DNA from: Perlucidibaca wandonensis
GTDB lineage: Bacteria; Pseudomonadota; Gammaproteobacteria; Pseudomonadales; Moraxellaceae
Direction of reading: 5' to 3'
Assembly (NCBI RefSeq): GCF_042677145.1
Contig: NZ_JBHTIT010000001.1
Span: forward strand, 1,488,001-1,552,000
Length of the DNA stretch: 64,000 nucleotides
Shown here: positions 32,241-41,841 of the stretch, in pieces
Layout: each line of letters opens with the position of its first letter
Numbering within the stretch: the first letter of the stretch is position 1
Position numbers and translations under genes: made by a program
The notes under the pieces: generated by a model
What the model saw: only the letters and a program-made list of their open reading frames with translations
Told to the model about the DNA's origin: nothing
Databases searched by the model: none

Positions 32241-32872
32241 ACTTAGCGGATATTCGACTCGATTATGGCCTCAAAGGCTTGAGCCCAGAGCAATGCCACG
32301 TTGATCCTTACGGCCAGCTTCAGCAGTGGCTAGATGAAGCGATTGAGGCGGGCGTGCCAGACGCGACAGCCATGCATTTAGCTACCGTAGACTCAAATGC
32401 GCGACCTTCAGGGCGTATCGTTTTATTGAAAGGCATTGCCGATGGTGCCGTGCACTTTTACACCAACTACGACAGCCGTAAAGGCCACCAATTGGCTGCA
32501 AATCCTTATGCATCCAGTACGTTCTTTTGGCCCGAACTTGAGCGCCAAGTGCGCATTGAAGGCCGTGCTGAAAAGCTTCGCGCTAGTGACTCCGATGCCT
32601 ACTTTGCTTCGCGGCCTTATGGCAGCCAAATAGGCGCTTGGGTTTCAGCACAAAGCCAAGCACTGGAAGCTCCTGAGCTGCTATTAGAGCGAGAGCGAGA
32701 GCTGAAGGCGAAGTATCCCACTGAGGTACCTAGACCGCCGCACTGGGGCGGCTATAGGCTAGTCGCTGATCATGTGGAGTTTTGGCAGGGTCGCCCAAGC
32801 CGCTTGCATGATCGTGTGCTGTATTTACCATCGGGTGATGGCGCTTGGCATCGCAGCCGACTTCAACCTTAA
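32237..32872 (+). CDS. pdxH: PdxH, pyridoxamine/pyridoxine 5'-phosphate oxidase
   Basis: FMN enzyme making pyridoxal 5'-phosphate. 211 residues with DPYGQLQQWLDEA, MHLATVDSNARPSGRIVLLKG, FYTNYDSRKGHQL, SRPYGSQIGAWVS and the C-terminal FWQGRPSRLHDR ... WHRSRLQP. Translationally coupled to the upstream helical protein. Confidence 0.97.
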   Translation: MNLADIRLDYGLKGLSPEQCHVDPYGQLQQWLDEAIEAGVPDATAMHLATVDSNARPSGRIVLLKGIADGAVHFYTNYDSRKGHQLAANPYASSTFFWPELERQVRIEGRAEKLRASDSDAYFASRPYGSQIGAWVSAQSQALEAPELLLERERELKAKYPTEVPRPPHWGGYRLVADHVEFWQGRPSRLHDRVLYLPSGDGAWHRSRLQP

Positions 32873-32879
32873 ACTTGCT

Positions 32880-33632
32880 TTAGGCCGGGCTGTCGCAATC
32901 GATAAACTCGTGGTTTAGACCTAAGTTTTCCGCACACCATTCGCCCAATGCCTGCACGCCATAACGCTCGGTGGCGTGATGGCCAGCGGCAAAGTAATGC
33001 AGACCGCATTCGCGCGCGACATGCACGGTGGGCTCCGAAATCTCGCCACTAATATACGCATCGACACCATGACTGGCGGCCTGCTCAATAAATCCTTGAG
33101 CACCGCCGGTACACCACGCCACGCGCTGAATTAGCGCCGGTCCGCCAGCGATATGCAGCGGCTTACGCTGTAAGACATGCGCAATACGCTCTGCAAAAGC
33201 CTCGGCACTCATGGGACTTTCTAAACGCCCCACATCGCCAACTTGGCGCGGATCATCATATAAAGAACACTCACGCAACAAACCTAAGCGCCGCGCCAAC
33301 TGTGCGTTATTGCCAAGTGTAGGATGAGCATCTAGCGGCAAATGATAGGTAATCAACGAGATGTCATGCGCTAATAACTTGGCTAAGCGCCGCCGCTTCA
33401 TGCCCACCACTTGCGCCGCCTCACCTTTCCAAAAATAGCCGTGATGCACCAAAATCGCATCGGCATTTGCTGCAATGGCGGCATCGATCAATGCCTCACT
33501 CGCGGTCACACCACTGACAATTTTGTGTACCTCGTCGCGGCCCTGAACTTGTAAGCCGTTGGGGCAGTAATCACTAAATTTATCTGCGCTTAATTCGTCA
33601 TCGAGCCGCGCTACTAGTGCGTTTAATCGCAT
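32880..33632 (-). CDS. Nif3-like dinuclear metal-centre protein (YbgI family)
   Basis: 250 residues. Family motifs CPNGLQVQG, ILVHHGYFWKGE (metal-binding His pair), YHLPLDAHPTLGNNAQLA (His and Asp) and AGHHATERYG near the C-terminus. Members form hexameric rings with two metals per subunit; GTP cyclohydrolase activity has been proposed for some, but the role is not settled. AGGAGG before the ATG at 33632; the longer frame to 33665 is not needed. Divergent from the protease. Confidence 0.93.
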   Translation of the reverse strand: MRLNALVARLDDELSADKFSDYCPNGLQVQGRDEVHKIVSGVTASEALIDAAIAANADAILVHHGYFWKGEAAQVVGMKRRRLAKLLAHDISLITYHLPLDAHPTLGNNAQLARRLGLLRECSLYDDPRQVGDVGRLESPMSAEAFAERIAHVLQRKPLHIAGGPALIQRVAWCTGGAQGFIEQAASHGVDAYISGEISEPTVHVARECGLHYFAAGHHATERYGVQALGEWCAENLGLNHEFIDCDSPA

Positions 33633-33652
33633 GTAACCTCCTTGATAAGCTT

Positions 33653-33666
33653 GATGCCATGGCATC
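33653..33666. repeat. 14-base perfect palindrome in the nif3-like/degS divergent region
   Basis: GATGCCATGGCATC is fully self-complementary and lies midway between the two divergent start codons, 20 bases upstream of the Nif3-like ATG and 47 upstream of the protease ATG. Its placement suits a dimeric repressor acting on either promoter. Confidence 0.5.
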
Positions 33667-33712
33667 GAGCCCGTACTGTAATGCCCTGTCTGAATAGCGA
33701 GAAGGATAAATT

Positions 33713-34849
33713 ATGCGCGCAGCAACTGCACTTCCATGGATTTTACTGGCCGGAGTGGTCGGCTATGTTGGTGTTGAGAAACAATGGCCCGATGCGTTTT
33801 CATCTTCGCCGACGCCTGCCCCGATTACTTTGAATCTTCCGCAACCATCAGAAAACGCTAATCCGCCAGCATTAAGCGGGCCTATTTCCTACGCACCAGC
33901 TGTGGCTAAGGCCGCACCCGCAGTGGTAAATATTTACACCACGCAAACCGTGAAGCAAAACATCGACCCATTTTTGGAGCAATGGCTACGCTTTCATGGC
34001 CAAGCCGCACCGCGCGAGCGTTCGGCATCGAGCCTAGGTTCTGGCGTTATCGTTTCTAGCGATGGCTATGTGCTGACCAATGCGCATGTCGTTGCCGGTG
34101 CTGATGAAATATTGGTCGCCACACATGATGGCCGCGAAGTCCAAGCCAAACTCATTGGCACAGACCCCGACACCGACCTTGCGGTGCTTAAAATCGCCCT
34201 GAGTGACTTACCCGCCCTACCTTTCCGCCAAAACCCTAGTGCGGTTGGCGATGTCGTTTTAGCTATCGGCAACCCTTTTGGCGTTGGCCAAACCGTGACA
34301 CAAGGCATCATTTCAGCGCTAGGTCGCAGTGGTTTAGGCATCAACACCTATGAAGACTTTATTCAGACCGACGCCGCAATAAACCCTGGCAATTCCGGCG
34401 GGGCATTGATTGATGTGCAAGGTAATTTGATGGGCATTAATACCGCCATCTACTCTCGCTCTGGCGGCAGCATGGGCATCGGCTTTGCTATTGCCGCACC
34501 GATTGCTCAGCAAGTCTTACAAGAGATTATCGCTCACGGCCATGTGGTGCGCGGCTGGCTGGGCATTGAGATAGCCGGGCAAAGCCATCGCGACGGCCCA
34601 CCTAGCCGCTCCAAAGACAGCCAAGTCACTGTCGCTGCTGTGATGAAAGGTGGTCCTGCAGACCGCGCCGGCCTTAAGCCGGGCGATGAAATTATCAATA
34701 TTGAAGACAAGGATGTGATCAGTGCCGATCAGGTAATTCGGCAAATAGGTGGCTATAAGCCCAATGCCAAGGTGACCATTGTGGTGCGTCGCGATAAAGA
34801 GGAAAAAGCATTAACAGTAACGATGGGCGAGCGACCGAAAGCGAATTAG
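33713..34849 (+). CDS. algW: DegS/AlgW-type periplasmic serine protease
   Basis: Inner-membrane-anchored HtrA protease that, when its PDZ domain binds misfolded outer-membrane protein tails, cleaves the anti-sigma factor (MucA/RseA) to release the envelope-stress sigma factor. 378 residues: one N-terminal membrane helix (about 5-20), trypsin-like domain with His125 (TNAHVV), Asp155 (DTDLAVL), Ser228 (GNSGGA), and one PDZ domain from about 283. A single PDZ and the anchor separate it from DegP. Next to hisC, as in Pseudomonas algW. Confidence 0.93.
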   Translation: MRAATALPWILLAGVVGYVGVEKQWPDAFSSSPTPAPITLNLPQPSENANPPALSGPISYAPAVAKAAPAVVNIYTTQTVKQNIDPFLEQWLRFHGQAAPRERSASSLGSGVIVSSDGYVLTNAHVVAGADEILVATHDGREVQAKLIGTDPDTDLAVLKIALSDLPALPFRQNPSAVGDVVLAIGNPFGVGQTVTQGIISALGRSGLGINTYEDFIQTDAAINPGNSGGALIDVQGNLMGINTAIYSRSGGSMGIGFAIAAPIAQQVLQEIIAHGHVVRGWLGIEIAGQSHRDGPPSRSKDSQVTVAAVMKGGPADRAGLKPGDEIINIEDKDVISADQVIRQIGGYKPNAKVTIVVRRDKEEKALTVTMGERPKAN

Positions 34850-34887
34850 CTCTCAGTCGTTCGTCCGAATCGTTTATATCGACGCGC

Positions 34888-35961
34888 TTAAGTGAGAATT
34901 TCGCTGAGCGCGTCGATTAAGGCGGCATGCTGATCTGGCGTGCCCACGGTGATGCGCAAGAAATTATCGATGCGCGGCTTATTGAAGTGCCGCACCACCA
35001 CCGCCCGCTCACGCAGGGCCTGCGCTAAGTCTGCGCCGCCATGCTTAGGGTGCTGAGCAAAGACAAAGTTCGCGCCCGATGGCAGCACGTCAAAACCCAA
35101 ACGCTCAAGCTTCGCCGTCAAACTATCGCGCTGCATGATGACCATCTGCTGCATCGAATCAAAATACGCTTTGTCTTCAAATGCTGCCTGCGCGCCTGCC
35201 AGCGCAACACGGCCAAGCGGATATGAGTTGAAGCTATTTTTAATGCGCTCTAAAGCTTCAATTAAGTGCGGCTGGCCAATCGCTAGACCCACGCGCAAAC
35301 CAGCGAGCGCACGCGATTTCGATAGTGTGTGTGTGATCAACAAGTTGTCATAGCGGCCGACTAAAGCCACAGCAGAATCGCCGCCAAAATCGATATAAGC
35401 CTCATCCACCAAGACCACAACATCGCGATTGGCCTGCAAGATTTGCTCAATCGTATCCAAGGCCAATACACAGCCCGTGGGCGCATTGGGGTTGGGGAAA
35501 ATCACGCCGCCATTAGGGCGCGAATAGTCAGCAGGGTTAATGGCGAAGCTGTCGGTCAGCGGCACGGTCTCGTAGGCGATGTCATAGAGCTGAGCATAGA
35601 CCGGGTAAAAGCTGTAGCTGATGTCGGGAAATAGCAGCGGCTTATCGTGCTGAAATAGGCCGTGAAAGGCATGTGCCAATACTTCATCGGAGCCGTTACC
35701 AACAAACACCCACGACTGATCGCCACCTTGAGCAGCAAGGTCGTAATAGTCGGAGATGGCTTGGCGCAACGCATCGGCGTTAGGATCTGGATATAAGCGC
35801 AGGTCGTCGTTCAGAGCCGCTTGCATCGCCGCGATGGCTTTTGGCGAGGGCCCGAATGGATGCTCATTGGTATTGAGCTTAATCAGATTGCTGATCTTTG
35901 GTTGTTCGCCCGGCACATAGGGCACCAACTCGCGCACACGCGCACTCCAGAAACGGCTCAT
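34888..35961 (-). CDS. hisC: HisC, histidinol-phosphate aminotransferase
   Basis: PLP enzyme (fold I) of histidine synthesis. 357 residues; LNTNEHPFGPSP near the start, GNGSDE, FPNPNAPTG, DEAYIDFGG and THTLSKSRALAGLRVG with the PLP lysine. Last gene of hisG-hisD-hisC on the minus strand, 39 bases after hisD. Confidence 0.97.
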   Translation of the reverse strand: MSRFWSARVRELVPYVPGEQPKISNLIKLNTNEHPFGPSPKAIAAMQAALNDDLRLYPDPNADALRQAISDYYDLAAQGGDQSWVFVGNGSDEVLAHAFHGLFQHDKPLLFPDISYSFYPVYAQLYDIAYETVPLTDSFAINPADYSRPNGGVIFPNPNAPTGCVLALDTIEQILQANRDVVVLVDEAYIDFGGDSAVALVGRYDNLLITHTLSKSRALAGLRVGLAIGQPHLIEALERIKNSFNSYPLGRVALAGAQAAFEDKAYFDSMQQMVIMQRDSLTAKLERLGFDVLPSGANFVFAQHPKHGGADLAQALRERAVVVRHFNKPRIDNFLRITVGTPDQHAALIDALSEILT

Positions 35962-36000
35962 CGCGTTTGATACTCCTAAAAAGTTTTCGCCTTAAGCGCT

Positions 36001-37302
36001 TCAATCAGCCTTAGGCAATAAGCGATATTCGGCCGAACGCGCATGCGCCGTTAAGCCCTCACCGCGCGCCAACACCGAAGCCACTGCAGCCAGTGTTGAT
36101 GCACCTTGTGGCGAGCAACCAATCAAGCTGCTGCGCTTTTGAAAATCGTAGACACCTAGCGGCGATGAAAAACGCGCGGTACCCGAGGTTGGCAATACGT
36201 GGTTTGGCCCGGCGCAATAATCACCCAAAGCTTCTGGCGTGTGGCGACCCAAGAAGATGGCGCCGGCATGGCGAATCGATGGCAATAAAGCCTGAGGATC
36301 AGCCACCGATAACTCTAAATGCTCGGGCGCAATGCGATTAATCAGCGCCAATGCCTCAGTTTCATCGGCCACTAAAATCAAAGCACCACGATCACGCAAT
36401 GATGTGGTGGCAATGTCCACGCGATCCAAAGTTGGCAGCAAACGCTCAATTGAGGCCTCAACAGCATCCAAATACGCAGCATCACAAGCGATCAATAAAG
36501 ACTGAGCTTGCTCGTCGTGTTCGGCCTGCGAAAACAGATCCATGGCAATCCAGTCTGGATCGGTTTGGCCATCGCAATAAATCAAAATTTCTGATGGCCC
36601 GGCGATCATGTCAATGCCGACTTGACCGAAGACATGGCGTTTGGCTGTGGCGACATAAACATTGCCAGGGCCCACAATTTTATCCACCCGCGGCACGGTT
36701 TCGGTGCCATAAGCCAAGGCCGCAACCGCTTGCGCACCACCGAGCGTAAAGACACGATCGACCTCAGCCAAATGCGCGGCAGCAAAGACTAATTCGTTGA
36801 TCTCGCCACGCGGAGTCGGCACCACCATGATGATCTCAGCAACACCAGCGACCTTTGCCGGCAATGCGTTCATCAACACAGATGATGGATACGAGGCTTT
36901 GCCGCCAGGCACATAAATGCCGACACGATCGAGCGCAGTGACTTGCTGGCCAAGGATAGTGCCATCGGCTTCGGTGTACTGCCAAGACTCTTGCACTTGA
37001 TGTGCGTGATAGCGTCGGATGCGCTCAGCAGCTTGCGTTAGCGCATCGCGTTCAGTATTTGGCAGGCCGTCATAGGCTTGCTTTAAGCGCTCTGGGCTGA
37101 CTGATAAATCAGCCATGGTAGCGGCATTAACTTGATCGAATTGATTGCTGAACTCGACTAATGCGGTATCACCTTCGGCACGTACACGCGTAATGATGTC
37201 GATAACACGCGCTTGCACAGCGGCATCAGACACGCCCTCCCATGCCAGCAATGCATCGAGCTGCTGATTAAAGTTGGCGTCGCGGCTATCGAGTCTTTTC
37301 AT
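36001..37302 (-). CDS. hisD: HisD, histidinol dehydrogenase
   Basis: Zinc- and NAD-dependent enzyme making the last two oxidations to histidine. 433 residues, with GQQVTALDRVGIYVPGG, NVYVATAKRHVFGQVGIDMIAGPSE, the zinc-ligand EHDEQAQS, NRIAPEHLEL and a C-terminal GPNHVLPT segment. 34 bases after hisG. Confidence 0.98.
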   Translation of the reverse strand: MKRLDSRDANFNQQLDALLAWEGVSDAAVQARVIDIITRVRAEGDTALVEFSNQFDQVNAATMADLSVSPERLKQAYDGLPNTERDALTQAAERIRRYHAHQVQESWQYTEADGTILGQQVTALDRVGIYVPGGKASYPSSVLMNALPAKVAGVAEIIMVVPTPRGEINELVFAAAHLAEVDRVFTLGGAQAVAALAYGTETVPRVDKIVGPGNVYVATAKRHVFGQVGIDMIAGPSEILIYCDGQTDPDWIAMDLFSQAEHDEQAQSLLIACDAAYLDAVEASIERLLPTLDRVDIATTSLRDRGALILVADETEALALINRIAPEHLELSVADPQALLPSIRHAGAIFLGRHTPEALGDYCAGPNHVLPTSGTARFSSPLGVYDFQKRSSLIGCSPQGASTLAAVASVLARGEGLTAHARSAEYRLLPKAD

Positions 37303-37336
37303 GCCCTACCTATCTAAAATATATCGCTCGCCGGCC

Positions 37337-37981
37337 TTAGGCAGATACGCACTCGCGCGCATCCACTGCGGCCTGCAATTTGGCCACTAATGGTGCAATC
37401 TGCGATTGTTTCATTTTCATCGCCAGCTTGTTTACGATCAGCCGCGAGCTCACTTGCATGATCAATTCGCGCGGCTCTAAACCGTTTTCTTTCAGCGTTT
37501 TTCCGGTGTCGACCACATCAACAATAACATCGGCCAAACCCATCACCGGAGCTAGCTCCATCGAGCCATAGAGCTTGATCAGCTCGACCTGCTCGCCGCG
37601 CTCGGCATACCAGCGCTTTGCTGTATTGATGAACTTGGTCGCCACACGTAAACGCCCTGCTGGTGCTGGCGCATTGACCGCTGCTGCGGTCATTAAGCGG
37701 CATTGAGCAATGCGTAAATCGACTAGCTCAAATAAACCATCGGCACCGTGCTCGACCAATACATCCTTGCCAGCAACACCAATATCAGCCGCACCATTTT
37801 GTACAAACGTGGGCACATCGGTGGCGCGTAAAATGATGATGCTCACACCGTCTTGCGAGGTTGGAAAAATCAGTTTTCGGCTTTTTTCAGGATCTTCTAA
37901 AAGCTCAATACCCGCCTCTGCCAGCAAGGGTAGCGTGTCTTTTAAAATACGTCCCTTAGACAAAGCAATCGTTAAACTCAT
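37337..37981 (-). CDS. hisG: HisG, ATP phosphoribosyltransferase, short form
   Basis: First committed step of histidine synthesis. 214 residues, the short form lacking the C-terminal regulatory domain; short HisG needs the HisS-like partner HisZ, which is not in this window. LTIALSKGRI, GAADIGVAGKDVL, and DVVDTGKTLKENGL are typical (PRPP-binding loop in the last). Start overlaps the murA stop (ATGA). Confidence 0.97.
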   Translation of the reverse strand: MSLTIALSKGRILKDTLPLLAEAGIELLEDPEKSRKLIFPTSQDGVSIIILRATDVPTFVQNGAADIGVAGKDVLVEHGADGLFELVDLRIAQCRLMTAAAVNAPAPAGRLRVATKFINTAKRWYAERGEQVELIKLYGSMELAPVMGLADVIVDVVDTGKTLKENGLEPRELIMQVSSRLIVNKLAMKMKQSQIAPLVAKLQAAVDARECVSA

Positions 37982-39249
37982 GAGGGTCTCCGCGATAAAC
38001 GCTGAACATCGGCGCCAAGGCCGCGCAGCTTCTCATCGAGGCTCTCATAGCCACGGTCCATATGGTAAAGCCGATCCATCACGGTCTCACCTTCAGCCAC
38101 CAATGCTGCTAGCACTAGCGACATGGATGCGCGCAAATCGGTCGCCATGACCGGTGCTGCGAGCAAAGTATCAACGCCAGTAACAACAGCAGTATGGCCA
38201 TCGACACTGATCTGCGCGCCAAAACGGCTAAGCTCAGGCACGTGCATAAAGCGGTTTTCAAAAATGGTTTCGCTGATGGTGCTAACACCCTCCGCCACCG
38301 TATTTAGCGCCATAAACTGCGCCTGCATATCGGTAGGAAATGCAGGGTGCGGTGCGGTGCGAAAGCTCACTGCTTTCGGGCGACGGCCATGCATATCTAA
38401 ACTAACCCAGTCAGGGCCTGTGTTAATTTCGGCGCCAGCTTCTTCAAGCTTCAGTAAGACGGCATCAAGTTGCGATGGGTCGGCGTGGGTGGCGCGAATA
38501 GAGCCGCCGGTAATGGCGGCAGCACATAGATACGAACCGGTTTCGATACGGTCTGGAATCACCGCATGTGTGCAGCCATGGAGCTTTTCGACACCATGAA
38601 TAGTGATCGTTGAGCTACCAGCGCCTTCGATGTTTGCACCCATAGCAATGAGCATTTCAGCGAGGTTAACAATCTCTGGTTCGCGCGCGGCGTTTTCAAT
38701 AACCGTAGTGCCTTCAGCAAGGCTCGCGGCCATCATAATATTTTCTGTGCCGCCCACAGTCACCATGTCGAAAATCAAGCGCGCGCCTTTTAATCGGCCA
38801 TTCACTTTGCCATGCACGTTACCGTTTTCTACGCTAATTTCAGCGCCTAACTTTTCCAGTGCTTTCAAATGTTGGTCGACTGGACGTGAGCCAATAGCAC
38901 AGCCACCGGGCAAAGACACTGTCGCCTCGCCATGACGTGCAAGCAATGGCCCGAGCACCAAGATCGAAGCACGCATGGTGCGCACTAACTCATACGGCGC
39001 AACAGCAGAGTTCAGCGAGCTTGCATTGATGTGCACGACATTATCATCGGCAAATTGCACGTCGACACCCATGCTGCTGACGACTTTTAAAATCGTCGTC
39101 ACGTCTTGCAGCTTAGGCACGTTGGTGACGGTAACCGGGTCATCGGTCAGTAGAGGGGCTACCAATAAAGGTAGGGCAGCGTTTTTTGCGCCAGAAATGC
39201 GCACATCGCCACTCAGGCGACGACCGCCAACGATCAATAATTTATCCAT
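37978..39249 (-). CDS. murA: MurA, UDP-GlcNAc 1-carboxyvinyltransferase
   Basis: First committed enzyme of peptidoglycan synthesis, target of fosfomycin. 423 residues. GGRRLSGDVRISGAKNAALP opens the protein; LPGGCAIGSRPVDQHLKALE contains the catalytic cysteine (Cys, so fosfomycin-sensitive type); C-terminal RGYESLDEKLRGLGA. Coupled to hisG downstream; preceded by ibaG. Confidence 0.98.
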   Translation of the reverse strand: MDKLLIVGGRRLSGDVRISGAKNAALPLLVAPLLTDDPVTVTNVPKLQDVTTILKVVSSMGVDVQFADDNVVHINASSLNSAVAPYELVRTMRASILVLGPLLARHGEATVSLPGGCAIGSRPVDQHLKALEKLGAEISVENGNVHGKVNGRLKGARLIFDMVTVGGTENIMMAASLAEGTTVIENAAREPEIVNLAEMLIAMGANIEGAGSSTITIHGVEKLHGCTHAVIPDRIETGSYLCAAAITGGSIRATHADPSQLDAVLLKLEEAGAEINTGPDWVSLDMHGRRPKAVSFRTAPHPAFPTDMQAQFMALNTVAEGVSTISETIFENRFMHVPELSRFGAQISVDGHTAVVTGVDTLLAAPVMATDLRASMSLVLAALVAEGETVMDRLYHMDRGYESLDEKLRGLGADVQRLSRRPS

Positions 39250-39290
39250 GGAAGTGCGAGCCGCCTGTGCTAAGAGTTAAACGAAAGGGT

Positions 39291-39542
39291 TCAGCCGAAG
39301 AGCTTCATTTTACGCCATTCTTCGGGCGTCAGGGTACGCATGCTTACCGCATGAATGGCACCGCTGGAGATATGTGCTTGCAAGGGGCCGTAAATAAACT
39401 GCTGTTTAGCCACCGGACGCATGGTTTCGAAAGAGCTGTGCACCACAGTGACATTGAATTTCCCGCCATCGCCTTCGACAGCAATGTGATCTGCATCGGT
39501 AATTGCAGCGCTCAGGAGTTGTTGGATTTCACTGGCATTCAT
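39291..39542 (-). CDS. ibaG: IbaG (YrbA), BolA-family protein
   Basis: 83-residue BolA-like protein with the invariant pattern HIAVEGDGGKFNVTVVHSSFE, a conserved MRPVAKQQFIYGPL and the loop IHAVSMRTLTPEEW. E. coli IbaG binds Grx4 with an Fe-S cluster and responds to acid. Overlaps mlaB by 4 bases and precedes murA, the standard order. Confidence 0.95.
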   Translation of the reverse strand: MNASEIQQLLSAAITDADHIAVEGDGGKFNVTVVHSSFETMRPVAKQQFIYGPLQAHISSGAIHAVSMRTLTPEEWRKMKLFG

Positions 39543-39868
39543 AGCGTTACATTTCCTTCCATAGTGCGTTCTACGGCAAAAATTTTATCTAAATTACTGG
39601 CGGCTAAAATTGACACCAAACGCTCTGGTGCTTGCGTTAGCGACAGCGTGCTATTACGACTAATAGCAAAACGCTGCCATGCCATGAGCACAGCGGCGGT
39701 AACGCTACTACCTGTTTCTAGCGCGGAAAGCTCGCAAGTCCAAGCACTATCAACTGGCAAAGCGGCCAAAATAGCTTGGCCTTCGCGCTGGCAAGCACCG
39801 GCATTGTTGTAGTCAACACGGCCAGCTAAGCTCAAGCCATTGGGCTGCGGCGCAATCTGATGGCTCAT
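39539..39868 (-). CDS. mlaB: MlaB, STAS-domain protein of the Mla transporter
   Basis: Cytoplasmic STAS protein that binds the ATPase MlaF and stabilises the MlaFEDB complex. 109 residues, low conservation, but position, length and the STAS pattern (LSALETGSSVTAAVLMAWQRFA; then LSLTQAPERLVSILAASNLDKIF) fit. Start overlaps the mlaC stop (TAATG). Confidence 0.9.
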   Translation of the reverse strand: MSHQIAPQPNGLSLAGRVDYNNAGACQREGQAILAALPVDSAWTCELSALETGSSVTAAVLMAWQRFAISRNSTLSLTQAPERLVSILAASNLDKIFAVERTMEGNVTL

Positions 39869-40503
39869 TATTTTGCCTTAACCACTTCGATTGGGGCAGG
39901 CGACCAACCAGCAATAGCCTTGTCTAAGTTGCCAGCACTTTGCTCGACGACTTCTGCGAAGCGCTTACGGAAAGTCAGGCCAAGGTTTAAACCATTGACG
40001 ATCAAGTTACGAGTCATCCAGCGGCCATCGCCAGCTCGAATCATTTGGAAAATGATTGGCACTACAGTGCCGTTTTCCAAAGCAACCTCAACTTCGACTT
40101 GTGCACGATTAGCATCATCGCCGGGCTTGTAAGGCTTCACTGTGACTTTTTGATTGTCATAGGAAGTCAGGCCGTTGGCGTAAGTGCGTACCATGCTTTG
40201 TTTAAATATGGTGGCGAATTGATCGCGCTGAGCATCGCTAGCTTGGCGAAAATACTGACCCATAACACCACGTGCGATGCCCGGAACATCAACAAATGGT
40301 GTGATATTTTCTTCGATTACCGCATTTAATGCTGTTGGGCTTTTGCGCAGCGCCGCGCGGTCTTTATCGATGCGTGCGGTGAGCTGAGTAATGGCCGTTT
40401 GCACTACTACTTGCGGGTTAGTTTCAACAGCGGCCTGCACTACCGCAGGCGAAGCTAGGGCAAGTACAGGAACCAAAACAGACCATGTTAGAAAGCGCGA
40501 CAT
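39868..40503 (-). CDS. mlaC: MlaC, periplasmic phospholipid shuttle
   Basis: 211 residues with an N-terminal signal peptide (about 1-24, SVLVPVLALASPAVVQA) and the NTF2-like lipid-binding fold: NAVIEENITPFVDVPGIARGVMGQYFRQ, FATIFKQSMVRTYANGL, and RNLIVNGLNLGLTFRKRFAEVV at the C-terminal end. Carries phospholipid between the outer-membrane MlaA complex (not in this window) and MlaFEDB. Confidence 0.95.
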   Translation of the reverse strand: MSRFLTWSVLVPVLALASPAVVQAAVETNPQVVVQTAITQLTARIDKDRAALRKSPTALNAVIEENITPFVDVPGIARGVMGQYFRQASDAQRDQFATIFKQSMVRTYANGLTSYDNQKVTVKPYKPGDDANRAQVEVEVALENGTVVPIIFQMIRAGDGRWMTRNLIVNGLNLGLTFRKRFAEVVEQSAGNLDKAIAGWSPAPIEVVKAK

Positions 40504-40549
40504 ATCAAATCTCCAAACTTTTAGGCTTTGGCGTTTGCCAAATTAACTC

Positions 40550-41056
40550 TTAAAACGCTTCATCTGCCGTTGGCGATGACGCAGCACTTGCAGGTGGCGT
40601 CTCAGTTGCCTTGTTAAACAAGAACTTGCTGATCAAATCTTCAAGCACCAACGATGACTGCGTTTGATAAATACGGCTGCCTTCTTTCAATACTTCTTCA
40701 TCGGCGCCCGGCGTAAGACCAATATACTTTTCACCTAATAGGCCGGCGGTCAAAATCGCAGAAACGGTATCTGTGCTGATGTCATTAACGTCATTTTCAA
40801 TCGACATCTCAACGCGCGCCAACAGTGTTTTCGGGTCTAACGTAATGGATTCGACACGGCCAATCGGCACACCAGCCATGGTCACCTTTGCCCGCACGGT
40901 GAGGCCGCCGACATTTTGAAATAGCGCATAGACGCGATAGCTAGGCTTATTTAACTCGCCTGACAAACCGCTGACTTGGATCGCTAAAAACATCAGCGCG
41001 GCGAAAGCCATCAGCAAAAAGCTGCCCACCATTAACTCAATAGACTTAATACGCAT
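40550..41056 (-). CDS. mlaD: MlaD, MCE-domain lipid transport subunit
   Basis: 168 residues: one N-terminal membrane helix (about 8-25) and one MCE domain with YRVYALFQNVGGLTVRAKVTMAGVPIGRVESI and TAGLLGEKYIGLTPG. Forms a hexameric ring with a central lipid channel. The ATG at 41056 overlaps the mlaE stop as TGATG; GTG at 41059 is a less likely alternative. Confidence 0.96.
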   Translation of the reverse strand: MRIKSIELMVGSFLLMAFAALMFLAIQVSGLSGELNKPSYRVYALFQNVGGLTVRAKVTMAGVPIGRVESITLDPKTLLARVEMSIENDVNDISTDTVSAILTAGLLGEKYIGLTPGADEEVLKEGSRIYQTQSSLVLEDLISKFLFNKATETPPASAASSPTADEAF

Positions 41057-41838
41057 CACACGCCTCCGAACATCACCGCAGTGAGAATAAAATCGAGTGC
41101 CAGCACTGCCAGCGAGCCATAAACCACCGTACGAGTGGTCGAACGAGAAATACCTTCGCTAGTGGGTTCACTAGCATAGCCTTGGTAGACGGCAATCCAC
41201 GTTACCGCGATGCCAAATACCACTGCTTTCAACAAGCCACGCAAGACATCATCGGCGAAGTTGACTGATTGCTGCATATTGGCCCAATACGAGCCTTCAA
41301 AAATTCCCAGCCAATCGACGCCAACTACGCGACCACCCAAGATACCAACAGCAACAAAAATCGTCGCCAATAAAGGCATGCTGATGACACCTGCCCAAAA
41401 GCGCGGCGCAATAATGCGACGCAAAGGATCAACGCCAATCATTTCCATGCTGGATAGCTGCTCGGTGGCTTTCATTAGGCCAATTTCAGCGGTTAATGCC
41501 GAGCCAGCGCGGCCAGCAAAGAGTAACGCGGTGACCACTGGGCCAAGCTCACGGGTGAGCGTTAAGGCGACCATGGTGCCGAGCGCTTGCTCGCTGCCAT
41601 AGGTGATGAGAATGTTGTAGCCCTGAAGACCAAGCACCATGCCGATGAAGAGGCCGGAAATCACGATAATCACTAGCGATAAAACGCCGACAGAAAAAAT
41701 CTGCGCGATCAATAGCGGCAGGGCCAAACGCCAACGCGGCCAACACATAATGGCTTGCCAAAGCATGATGAAGGCATCGCCTAGGGTGGCAATAGCAGCC
41801 AGTCCACGCGAACCTAAACGGGAGATTGCAGACAACAT
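41056..41838 (-). CDS. mlaE: MlaE, permease of the Mla ABC transporter
   Basis: 260-residue membrane permease with the MlaE signatures LTRELGPVVTALLFAGRAGSALTAEIG, MKATEQLSSMEMIGVDPLRRIIAPRFWAG and five membrane helices. Couples MlaF ATP hydrolysis to lipid movement through MlaD. Starts three bases after the mlaF stop. Confidence 0.97.
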   Translation of the reverse strand: MLSAISRLGSRGLAAIATLGDAFIMLWQAIMCWPRWRLALPLLIAQIFSVGVLSLVIIVISGLFIGMVLGLQGYNILITYGSEQALGTMVALTLTRELGPVVTALLFAGRAGSALTAEIGLMKATEQLSSMEMIGVDPLRRIIAPRFWAGVISMPLLATIFVAVGILGGRVVGVDWLGIFEGSYWANMQQSVNFADDVLRGLLKAVVFGIAVTWIAVYQGYASEPTSEGISRSTTRTVVYGSLAVLALDFILTAVMFGGV

Positions 41839-41841
41839 AGT

